Under the pieces are notes generated by a model. It saw only the letters and a list, made by a program, of their open reading frames with translations. It did not search any database and was not told the origin of the DNA. DNA of 16,759 bases from GWF2-50-93 sp049297395 (GTDB lineage: Bacteria > Verrucomicrobiota > Lentisphaeria > Victivallales > GWF2-50-93), in assembly GCA_049297395.1 (NCBI GenBank), contig JBAQUG010000225.1, positions 1 to 16,759 on the forward strand, read 5' to 3'. Below are positions 1 to 6,829 of the stretch, piece by piece (the first letter of the stretch is position 1; each line of letters begins with the position of its first letter). The translations under genes and the position numbers were made by a program.

Positions 1-6
1 AAGGAA

Positions 7-48
7 GAGCAGAGGGGTCTCCTTCGGAGATCTAAATCCCCTCTGCTC
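7..48. repeat. Nested perfect inverted repeat (hairpin)
   Basis: The arms GAGCAGAGGGG (7-17) and CCCCTCTGCTC (38-48) are perfect 11-base reverse complements. Between them TCTCC (18-22) and GGAGA (26-30) form a second five-pair stem around a TTC loop, followed by seven unpaired bases. The structure would be stable as RNA or single-stranded DNA on either strand. No clear T-run follows it on the plus strand, so it is not a typical terminator in that direction. It could be the end of a feature lying left of the window, a mobile-element end or a structured RNA; the sequence does not decide. Confidence 0.6.
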
Positions 49-64
49 GAAAACAGAAGAAAAG

Positions 65-94
65 AAAAGATAAAGAAAAAACACCTTATCTTTT
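65..94. repeat. AT-rich inverted repeat
   Basis: AAAAGATAA (65-73) and TTATCTTTT (86-94) are perfect 9-base reverse complements around a 12-base loop. The stem is almost all A-T pairs. Read on the minus strand it is followed by a pyrimidine-rich, T-rich tract, so it might act as a weak terminator for a gene entering from the right, but no minus-strand gene ends there. It may be chance in a strongly A-rich stretch. Confidence 0.3.
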
Positions 95-111
95 ATAAAA
101 GTTGTTCTTGA

Positions 112-345
112 CATGGGGTCCACCGCAAAGTAATTGACAAAAGTTTTAATAATCAAGCCAAATTATTGTTCTATGTTAGGAAGTCCCAGCTACCTGCCAA
201 TCAAGAACTGATCAGACTTAATGAAGGTTTGTTCGGGCAGGCAGAATATCAAGGTGAAACAAATGTTACTCTTGATGTCTATGATCACACGTTTGAAATT
301 TCGAAATATTCGCAAGATCCATTATATGCATGGGCGTTCGAATAA
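112..345 (+). pseudogene. 3' end of an unrecognised gene, no start codon
   Basis: The frame is open from just after a TGA at 109-111 to a TAA at 343-345, about 77 codons, with no in-frame ATG or GTG. The only common alternative starts are TTG at 166 and 229, without a visible ribosome site. The translation looks like real protein, ending in YAWAFE and containing NVTLDVYDH. Its AT-rich codon use matches the next gene, whose ribosome site starts four bases after this stop, so the two probably formed an operon. An out-of-frame ATG at 113 would join this frame if one base were inserted near 130. I read it as a 5'-truncated or frameshifted remnant. I do not recognise the family. Confidence 0.5.
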
Positions 346-359
346 CTTGGAGGTATCAA

Positions 360-1277
360 TTGAAACAGAAAATTAAATACAGTTTTGCCGTGTTAATATT
401 GATTTTTAATCCAATCTGGATATCCAATGTATGGGCTGCCGGGCTTTTGACTTCAGCCATGTACGATGGATATTGCCATGTGGCAATAGTTGAAACCGAT
501 AAACTAAATAAATCCATATGGAATCCATTCAATGATGATTTCCCTTTTTCTATTGTAAACTCACATGAATACTCTAGGAGTAAATTAGCTGAACTAACCG
601 GCGTTGATTTCAAAGAATTCGAAATGACGGAAATATCAATGGATAATATGCGTGAAAACAGGTGGAGGTTTTCATTGCTATTCAGTCCAGCGTCCTCAGA
701 ATCACTGAAATTTTATTCAGTTTACTTTTATTCAGACGGAGAGCCGCTTGTTCTGAAAAAGGAAAAATGGGATAAGGATTCAAAAAATGGATTTGTGGCA
801 AAAAATTATTATAATAAAAATGTTAAGTCATGGGATGGAAAATATGATAAGACGATAATCTGTTCAAATTCTATAAATAAGAGAGTATATGAATATAGAA
901 TCACTAAGGACATTTTAGATAATAATGATAAATGGAGCTATTTACAGCCTTTATCAATTCCAATAAAAACCGTGCTGGAAAGAGCTGAAAAGGAATTTCG
1001 CAGAACGTACATTGGAGATTCTGCAACTAAGTATTTAATGTCCAGCATTTGCTTGCATCGCTTGTTTGAAACAGAGTATTGGTATTACATTATAAGTTAT
1101 AAAACAGAAAACAATTTAGATAAATCCTTTGGTTATTTGCATATACCAATAACAATATCAGGAACGATAATTGTTCCTGAAGAAAAAACTCAAGGTGTTC
1201 TTCAACCTTCCCAGCCTTCCACTGCTAACACGCCCGATGAAAATAGCTTCACGACCCCGGATGATAAGGTGAAATAA
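360..1277 (+). CDS. Secreted protein of unknown function, TTG start
   Basis: The frame opens with an ATG at 330, but the better start is TTG at 360: GGAGG (349-353) lies six bases upstream, and translation then begins with a textbook signal peptide, a KQKIK basic end, a hydrophobic core to about residue 20, and likely cleavage near VWAA. The ATG at 330 would put an unusual charged stretch before it. The mature part of about 280 residues is rich in Lys, Asn, Tyr and Ser with no family I recognise. Near the C-terminus a helix-like segment (VLERAEKEF) is followed by strand-like stretches around YWYYIISYK and a final strand with ISGTIIVPEE, which loosely recalls PepSY-type domains; this is only an impression. 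The last 25 residues are Pro, Ser and Thr rich. Codon use is far more AT-rich than gltB, suggesting transfer. It lies 14 bases after the preceding fragment. Confidence 0.7.
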   Translation: MKQKIKYSFAVLILIFNPIWISNVWAAGLLTSAMYDGYCHVAIVETDKLNKSIWNPFNDDFPFSIVNSHEYSRSKLAELTGVDFKEFEMTEISMDNMRENRWRFSLLFSPASSESLKFYSVYFYSDGEPLVLKKEKWDKDSKNGFVAKNYYNKNVKSWDGKYDKTIICSNSINKRVYEYRITKDILDNNDKWSYLQPLSIPIKTVLERAEKEFRRTYIGDSATKYLMSSICLHRLFETEYWYYIISYKTENNLDKSFGYLHIPITISGTIIVPEEKTQGVLQPSQPSTANTPDENSFTTPDDKVK

Positions 1278-1319
1278 TAGATGGTGTATGATACCCAGCT
1301 ATTGGGAAGATCCGTACAC

Positions 1320-1352
1320 GTCCGACGAACACACGGTAAGGGTCCGACGAAC
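1320..1352. repeat. Direct repeat of GTCCGACGAAC
   Basis: GTCCGACGAAC occurs at 1320-1330 and again at 1342-1352. The second copy lies within the candidate left end of the IS66-like element (GTAAGGGTCC from 1336); the first lies just outside it. The repeat may reflect a transposase-binding subrepeat, or an earlier end of a related element into which this one inserted. Confidence 0.5.
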
Positions 1353-1357
1353 CCACG

Positions 1358-1386
1358 TTTACAAGGCTGCGTAGTTCCGCTATAAT
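1358..1386 (+). promoter_or_regulatory. Sigma70-type promoter of the IS66-like remnant
   Basis: The -35 box TTTACA (1358-1363, five of six consensus bases) and the -10 box TATAAT (1381-1386, six of six) are separated by an ideal 17 bases. Transcription would start near 1393, only about two bases before the ATG at 1395, so the transcript would be almost leaderless. It points toward gltB and still looks functional although its own gene is broken. Confidence 0.6.
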
Positions 1387-1394
1387 CTTCCCCC

Positions 1395-1766
1395 ATGAAC
1401 AAAAACATGAAGGTATGATCTGAATGCCGAGAGCTATGCGGGCTGGAAGAAAGTTTACGGGGCTTTTCTCAAGAGCGGAACTTCGAAGGAAACTATTGCC
1501 TTGGAAAAGGGCTTGCCCTGAAATGGTTTGAGCGGCAGTGCCGGAAGGCGAAGACCTATGAGCGGAGATTTCTTGCGGAGGAGCAGAAACAGCCGGAGAG
1601 CTTGAAGGATCTCTTCATAGAGCTGGTGCCGGATAAGGCTGAACAGCAGAAGCCAGAGACGGCATCGCTGAAGCTGACATACCGTGAGGTCGTGTTTGAG
1701 TTGTGTAGCAACTTCGAGGATGTCGCGTTCAAGCGGGCGCTGTGTGCGATAAGGGAGGCCTTGTAA
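1395..1766 (+). pseudogene. IS66-family accessory transposition protein TnpA, frameshifted
   Basis: Three frames together give one continuous protein of about 124 residues. It starts at ATG 1395 (MNKNMK), shifts at 1413 to the frame reading LNAESYAGWKKVYGAFL, and shifts again at about 1516-1518 to the frame reading LKWFERQCRKAKTYERRFL, then runs to TAA 1764-1766. The first break fits loss of two bases (restoring KQYDLN), the second loss of one base (restoring GLSLKW). The W-x-x-x-Y-x-x-F-x-x-SG-x-S pattern followed by an aromatic-Trp-helix segment recalls the small helix-turn-helix ORF that precedes tnpB and tnpC in IS66 elements. With in-frame stops at 1416 and 1519 it cannot make the full protein. 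Confidence 0.6.
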
Positions 1767-1783
1767 TGTTCCCCTCGCTTTGA

Positions 1784-2051
1784 GTGTTAGGGGGAGTAAT
1801 TTGATATTCTCTCACATAAATAATTGAAATAAGGCGCATGATATAACAATATATAATCTAAATATGAGTGTATATTATGATTAACATGGTGCCCGACCCC
1901 GAAAGAATGGGCGCAAGTTTCTGTTCCGGTTTCAGAAGTACCGTCACATCGGGGTCAAAAACTTTAGCTTTTGTGTTTTCAATGCTTACGCAATGCCAGA
2001 TATCCGTCCATATTCCGTCCATATCGGAAATTAACGGAGGGTATTGTTGGA
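1784..2051. other. Non-coding junction between two mobile-element remnants
   Basis: This stretch separates the IS66-like remnant from the transposase fragment. From 1787 to about 1875 it is very AT-rich and featureless. From 1879 it changes: GATTAACATGGTGC (1879-1892) runs into a CCCGACCCCG block, and the inverted pair at 1895-1956 follows. At 2004-2024 CCGTCCATAT is repeated in tandem (2004-2013 and 2015-2024). A 68-codon open frame across 1868-2074 has no protein-like character. I take the part from about 1879 to be the upstream flank of the RAYT element. Confidence 0.4.
1895..1956. repeat. Inverted repeat GACCCCGA / TCGGGGTC
   Basis: GACCCCGA (1895-1902) and TCGGGGTC (1949-1956) are perfect 8-base reverse complements with a 46-base interval. 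They lie about 100 bases upstream of the RAYT start codon. Paired palindromic blocks beside RAYT genes are expected from the family, because these transposases recognise REP hairpins flanking their own genes. The arms are short, so the pairing is suggestive only. Confidence 0.4.
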
Positions 2052-2132
2052 ATGGCGCGACCTCTCAGAGTTGAATATCCCGAAGCATGCTATCATGTGG
2101 TGAACCGAGGCATTCCCTGCGCCTTCGCTTAA
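2052..2132 (+). pseudogene. REP-associated tyrosine transposase (RAYT), N-terminal fragment
   Basis: ATG 2052 opens a 26-codon frame whose first 20 residues (MARPLRVEYPEACYHVVNRG) are the characteristic N-terminus of RAYT / IS200-like Y1 transposases: basic start, R-V/I-EYP, then YHV-x-NRG forming the first strand of the HUH fold. GGAGG at 2036-2040, 11 bases upstream, is a plausible ribosome site. After NRG the similarity ends and TAA follows at 2130-2132. The HUH histidine pair and the catalytic tyrosine are missing, so no activity is possible. The sequence after the break (CGCCTTCGC, ACTACGG) is GC-rich for some 20 bases before AT-rich DNA resumes, as if an internal deletion had joined the gene start to other repeat DNA. 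Confidence 0.75.
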
Positions 2133-2181
2133 ACTACGGTTTCACACGCCTATGAAAAATTAAAATTAATATCAGAAATAC

Positions 2182-2209
2182 TTGATATAATTATCCTTTC
2201 GTGTAATCT
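2182..2209 (+). promoter_or_regulatory. Possible gltBD promoter
   Basis: The AT-rich 110 bases before gltB contain a perfect TATAAT at 2186-2191, but without a convincing -35 box. The alternative is TTGATA (2182-2187) with TAATCT (2204-2209) at 16 bases, which has a good -35 but a weak -10. Either could serve; neither is strong. No operator or riboswitch was recognised here. Confidence 0.25.
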
Positions 2210-2263
2210 AACGAACTTCGATAAATTTCCCTTTTCATGTAACTGTTTGGATGGACTTTTTTT

Positions 2264-5200
2264 ATGTCTTTGACCAATGTAAATAATTGTTATCCCGAAA
2301 AGAAGGGATTGTATGATTCCGCCAATGAGCACGACTCCTGCGGCGTAGGGTTTGTCGCGAACATTGACGGAACCCGCACGCATAAGATTATAGAGCAGGG
2401 AATAGAGGTCCTTGTCAAACTTCTGCACCGCGGAGCGGTCGGTGGAGATGCAAACACCGGAGACGGGGCAGGCATACTTTCCCAAATTCCAGACGAGTTC
2501 TTCAGGAAGGTGATGATTGCGCAGAACATCGAACTTCCGCCGGCCGGTCAATACGGCGTAGGCATGGTTTTTCTTCCCGTCGACCAGAAAGTTTCAAAAA
2601 AATGCATTGCTGCAATAGATAAAAGCATCAAATCCGAGGGATTTGAAGTCCTGGGATGGAGAGATGTCCCGACTGATGACAGTTCACTTGGAAAACTCGC
2701 CAAAGATACTCAACCTGTTGTCAAACAGGTATTTATAGGTAGGAAGAAGGAAGGACTTGATATCGATGCCTTTGAAAGGAAGCTATATGTCATACGCCGT
2801 CTGGCCGGCAAGATTGTTTCTGAAATTCCAGGGTCCGAGGAGCCTTTCTACATAACCAGCATGTCATGCAGGACAATTGTCTACAAGGGGCTTCTCATAG
2901 GATCACAGATTCCGTTATATTATCCGGATCTTACCGACAAGGATTTCAAAAGCGCGCTTGCCCTCATACATCAGCGCTACAGCACGAACACTTTTCCGAC
3001 ATGGCCTCTTGCGCAGCCGTTCCGATACCTTGCGCATAACGGCGAGATAAACACCCTGCGCGGAAATATCAACCAGATGAAGGCCAGGGAGAAGAATTTT
3101 GAATCTGAACTTTTCGGCGATGACATTAAAAAACTTCTTCCTATAATACAGGAAAACCAGAGCGACTCGGCCTGTCTCGACAATGCGCTTGAACTCTTCA
3201 ATTCCTGCGGACGTTCGCTTCCTCATTCCATGATGATGCTCATACCGCAGGCATGGGGGGAGAAATACAGGCTGAGCCACGATTTGAAAGGATTCTATGA
3301 GTTCCATGCCGGTCTGATGGAACCCTGGGACGGGCCTGCTGCGGTTGCATTTTCCGATGGGAAATCCATTGGCGCCATGCTGGACAGGAATGGGCTCCGT
3401 CCGGCAAGATACACCATTACCACCGATAATTTCATGGTTCTGGCATCGGAAACCGGGGTGATTGATATTCCTACGAATAAAGTACATAAGAAAGGTCGCC
3501 TTCGTCCAGGGCAGATGATTTTCGTCGATCTCGACAAGAAAAGAGTCCTGTTTGATTCTGAAATCAAGGCGCATGTCGCAAGACGCCAGCCATACCGCCG
3601 CTGGGTCGAGGAGAACAAGATACTCCTCCAGGGGCTTTTCGATTCGATTGTTCCTGTAAAGGTCAATGAAGACACCCTTCTTGAGCGCGAAATGCTTTTC
3701 GGTTATAACCGTGAAGACGTTAATATAATCCTGAAGGAAATGGCTGAAACCGGGCATGAGCCTACTGGTTCCATGGGAAATGATGCCGCCCTTGCCGTCC
3801 TCTCGGAAAAACCACAGCTTCTCTTCGCATATTTCAAGCAGCTTTTTGCCCAGGTCACGAATCCTCCCATAGATTCAATCCGCGAGGAGCTTGTGATGAG
3901 CCTGACGACCTTCCTTGGCAACTGTGGAAACGTCCTGAAGGAAACACCCCAGCACGCACATCTTGTAAAACTTAAAAATCCAATCCTCACAAACGAGGAT
4001 CTCGAACGTCTGCGCATATCGCAGCTTCCATCCTTCCAGTCCGTGACACTCAAGATATCATTCCCTTCCGGAGGAGATGCAAAGGAACTGGAAACGGCCA
4101 TTGACAATCTTTGTGTCGAGGCTGAGGAATCCGTTAAAAAAGGAAGGGCCCTGATTGTTCTCAGCGACAAGGATCTGCCTAAGGATAAGTCTCCAATACC
4201 TTCACTCCTGGCAGTTTCCGCCGTAAACCATCATCTCATCCGCTGCGGACTTCGCACGAATACAAGCATAGTGATTGAAACAGGGGAGACCAGGGAGGTA
4301 ATGCATTTCGCCCTTCTCCTCGGATATGGAGCGACTGCCGTGAATCCTTATCTCGCACTCGAAGTCGTTGGAAACATGGTGAACAAGGGATTTATTGAAA
4401 AAGCGGATGTGACTGCCGCGATGGAGAATTATATAACCTCCATCTGCAAAGGTCTCCTTAAAATCATGTCCAAGATGGGGATTTCCACTCTCAGAAGCTA
4501 CCGTGGCGCCCAGATTTTCGAGGCCGTTGGCCTCAATAAATATGTCATCGACAAATATTTCACCGCGACAGCCTCAAGAATAAGCGGTATCGGCCTTGAT
4601 GTCATAGCCAAAGAGGCGAATTCTAGGTATGAAAAGGCCTACCATCCGAAACAGGGGACCATGAGGATCCTTGATGCTGGAGGCCAGTACATGTTCAGGC
4701 AGGGTGAGGAAAAGCATCTCTGGACTCCTGATACCATTGCAAAGCTCCAGCAGGCGACTAAGACAAACGACTACCAGCTATATAGGCAGTACGCCTCCCT
4801 TATAAACCATCAGGAAAAGCATCTTTGCACTCTCAGGGGGCTTTTCAAGTTCAAGAAAGGGAAGTCAATTCCACTCAGCGAAGTTGAACCGGCTTCCGAA
4901 ATCGTGAAAAGGTTCGTTACCGGGGCAATGTCTTTCGGTTCCATCAGCAAGGAAGCCCATGAGACCCTTGCAATAGCAATGAACAGGCTCGGTGGAATGA
5001 GCAACAGCGGTGAGGGCGGGGAAGATCCCTCCAGATATAAGCTTCTTCCCAATGGAGACAGTCTCTGCAGCGCCATAAAGCAGGTCGCCAGCGGAAGATT
5101 CGGCGTCACTATTGAATACCTTGCAAACGCCAGGGAAATCCAGATCAAAATTGCGCAGGGGGCGAAACCCGGTGAAGGCGGACAACTTCCTGGCCACAAA

Positions 5201-6811
5201 GTAAACAAAGTGATAGCAAGAGTAAGGCATTCCACTCCTGGAGTCACGCTCATTTCTCCTCCTCCCCATCATGATATCTATTCGATAGAAGATCTGAAGC
5301 AGCTTATATATGATCTCAAGAACTCAAATCCGTCGGCAAGGATTTCAGTGAAACTAGTGTCTGAAGTTGGAGTTGGGACAATAGCGGCCGGTGTTGCTAA
5401 GGCCCACGCCGATATGGTACTCATAAGCGGTCATGACGGCGGTACAGGAGCCTCTCCTCTTTCTTCCATAAAGCATGCTGGGCTTCCCTGGGAACTTGGA
5501 TTGGCTGAAACACAGCAAACCCTTGTGCTCAACCATCTTAGGGATAAGATAAGGGTTCAGGCCGACGGGCAGATGAAAACGGGGCGGGATGTCATCATAG
5601 GGGCCATGCTTGGTGCAGAGGAATTCGGATTTGCCACAGGAGCCCTTGTAGTCTGCGGGTGTGTCATGATGCGCAAATGCCACAAGAACACATGTCCGGT
5701 CGGAATAGCAACACAGGATCCCGAGTTGCGTAAGCGTTACACCGGCAAACCCGAACATGTGATTAACTTCTTCATGATGATTGCCGAGGAAATCCGTGAA
5801 TATCTTGCTGAACTCGGATTCAAAAAGCTTGAAGATATCGTAGGCAGGAGCGATTTCCTTGAAATGAATGAGGCAATTAATTTCTGGAAGGCTAAAAATC
5901 TTGATTTCTCTGCGATATTCGCAAGACCTTACGATGACAGCATGCCTGTCCGCTGCGTTAAAAAGCAGGATCACGAACTGGAAAAGACTTACGACGTTAA
6001 AATAATTGAAAAGGTGAAGAAGTCAATCGAAACAAAAAAACCGATTGAACTTGATCTGCCGATTTGCAATGTCGACAGGACTGTCGGAACAATGACGTCC
6101 CATGAAATAGCAAAACGATATGGAAATGCCGGACTGCCTGACGACACGATAAAGCTGACTTTCAGAGGATGTGCCGGACAGAGTTTCGGGGCTTTTCTTG
6201 CACATGGAGTGACTTTTACCCTCATAGGGGAATCAAATGATTATCTTGGCAAAGGACTGTCAGGCGGTAAAATAGTAGTAAGGCCTCCAGAGAAAATAAC
6301 TTATGATCCTTCAGAAAATACTATTGCCGGCAATGTTCTTCTTTATGGTGCGACCAGCGGAGAGGTCTATATAAACGGCCAGGTTGGTGAACGTTTTGCC
6401 ATCCGCAACAGCGGCGCCCATGCCGTTATCGAAGGTGCTGGAGACCACTGCTGCGAATATATGACTGGAGGGCGTATTGTAGTCCTAGGATCCGTGGGTG
6501 TGAATTTTGCAGCCGGAATGAGTGGAGGATTTGCATATGTGTTTGACAAGGACAACACCTTCGATGAATTCTGCAACCTTGGCATGGTTGACCTTGAACA
6601 GGTTGTCCTTTCCGAAGATGTTTTCGAACTTAAAAAGATGATAGAGAACCATTATAAGATAACCGGCAGCAGAAAAGCTGAACAGATTTTAAACGACTGG
6701 GAAAACTCACTTCCTTTGTTTGTCAAAGTGTTCCCGATGGAATACAGGAAAGTCCTGGGACAGATGATGAAGGAAGATGAAGAGATAAAACGAGTCGTAA
6801 AGCAGGAATAA
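2264..6811 (+). CDS. gltB: Glutamate synthase (NADPH) large subunit
   Basis: The alpha subunit hydrolyses glutamine and transfers the ammonia to 2-oxoglutarate, giving two glutamates; with glutamine synthetase this is the GS-GOGAT route in the cytoplasm. Its 1515 residues match the usual size. Cys26 in HDSCGVGF is the expected N-terminal nucleophile, exposed after a 25-residue propeptide is removed. The class II amidotransferase domain runs to about 430 (HNGEINTLRGN near 258). A central domain follows, then the FMN/2-oxoglutarate barrel with GAMSFGSIS (887-895) and GHDGGTGASP near 1056. The 3Fe-4S cysteines are C1133, C1139 and C1144 with the family's C-x5-C-x4-C spacing. The GXGXG beta-helix starts near 1300. 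GGATGGA at 2249-2255 supports ATG 2264. gltD follows after 18 bases. Confidence 0.98.
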   Translation: MSLTNVNNCYPEKKGLYDSANEHDSCGVGFVANIDGTRTHKIIEQGIEVLVKLLHRGAVGGDANTGDGAGILSQIPDEFFRKVMIAQNIELPPAGQYGVGMVFLPVDQKVSKKCIAAIDKSIKSEGFEVLGWRDVPTDDSSLGKLAKDTQPVVKQVFIGRKKEGLDIDAFERKLYVIRRLAGKIVSEIPGSEEPFYITSMSCRTIVYKGLLIGSQIPLYYPDLTDKDFKSALALIHQRYSTNTFPTWPLAQPFRYLAHNGEINTLRGNINQMKAREKNFESELFGDDIKKLLPIIQENQSDSACLDNALELFNSCGRSLPHSMMMLIPQAWGEKYRLSHDLKGFYEFHAGLMEPWDGPAAVAFSDGKSIGAMLDRNGLRPARYTITTDNFMVLASETGVIDIPTNKVHKKGRLRPGQMIFVDLDKKRVLFDSEIKAHVARRQPYRRWVEENKILLQGLFDSIVPVKVNEDTLLEREMLFGYNREDVNIILKEMAETGHEPTGSMGNDAALAVLSEKPQLLFAYFKQLFAQVTNPPIDSIREELVMSLTTFLGNCGNVLKETPQHAHLVKLKNPILTNEDLERLRISQLPSFQSVTLKISFPSGGDAKELETAIDNLCVEAEESVKKGRALIVLSDKDLPKDKSPIPSLLAVSAVNHHLIRCGLRTNTSIVIETGETREVMHFALLLGYGATAVNPYLALEVVGNMVNKGFIEKADVTAAMENYITSICKGLLKIMSKMGISTLRSYRGAQIFEAVGLNKYVIDKYFTATASRISGIGLDVIAKEANSRYEKAYHPKQGTMRILDAGGQYMFRQGEEKHLWTPDTIAKLQQATKTNDYQLYRQYASLINHQEKHLCTLRGLFKFKKGKSIPLSEVEPASEIVKRFVTGAMSFGSISKEAHETLAIAMNRLGGMSNSGEGGEDPSRYKLLPNGDSLCSAIKQVASGRFGVTIEYLANAREIQIKIAQGAKPGEGGQLPGHKVNKVIARVRHSTPGVTLISPPPHHDIYSIEDLKQLIYDLKNSNPSARISVKLVSEVGVGTIAAGVAKAHADMVLISGHDGGTGASPLSSIKHAGLPWELGLAETQQTLVLNHLRDKIRVQADGQMKTGRDVIIGAMLGAEEFGFATGALVVCGCVMMRKCHKNTCPVGIATQDPELRKRYTGKPEHVINFFMMIAEEIREYLAELGFKKLEDIVGRSDFLEMNEAINFWKAKNLDFSAIFARPYDDSMPVRCVKKQDHELEKTYDVKIIEKVKKSIETKKPIELDLPICNVDRTVGTMTSHEIAKRYGNAGLPDDTIKLTFRGCAGQSFGAFLAHGVTFTLIGESNDYLGKGLSGGKIVVRPPEKITYDPSENTIAGNVLLYGATSGEVYINGQVGERFAIRNSGAHAVIEGAGDHCCEYMTGGRIVVLGSVGVNFAAGMSGGFAYVFDKDNTFDEFCNLGMVDLEQVVLSEDVFELKKMIENHYKITGSRKAEQILNDWENSLPLFVKVFPMEYRKVLGQMMKEDEEIKRVVKQE

Positions 6812-6829
6812 AATTTCGGAGAAGATTCC

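Larger units (their letters stand above)
1336..1783 (+). mobile_element. Truncated IS66-family element (left end only)
   Basis: The segment begins with GTAAGGGTCC at 1336, resembling the GTAAGCG-type terminal repeats usual in the IS66 family. It carries an outward-reading promoter, a disrupted tnpA-like first ORF, and an overlapping TAATG junction where the second ORF would start. Translational coupling of consecutive ORFs is typical of IS66 elements. Similarity stops at once: the second ORF reads MFPSL and then TGA (1781-1783). No matching right end was found in the window, and the large DDE transposase gene is absent. The right boundary is therefore a deletion or later insertion near 1780. 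The family assignment rests on the tnpA-like protein and the end sequence, not on a database hit. Confidence 0.55.

Noticed and set aside
7..48. 3' end of a tRNA (CCCC stem followed by an acceptor-like strand)
   Set aside because: The partner strand lies immediately next to the stem, the loop does not match a T-loop, and there is no CCA or room for the other arms.
108..177. Promoter from TTGACA at 108-113 or 134-139
   Set aside because: Both are perfect -35 hexamers, but no acceptable -10 box lies 15-19 bases downstream, and both fall in or at the edge of the partial gene.
1868..2074. 68-codon plus-strand frame between the mobile-element remnants
   Set aside because: It crosses the repeat blocks and the real RAYT start in another frame, and its sequence is not protein-like.
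2915..3757. 280-codon minus-strand frame inside gltB
   Set aside because: It is antisense to a well-conserved part of gltB; its composition follows from gltB codon use and it has no recognisable domain.
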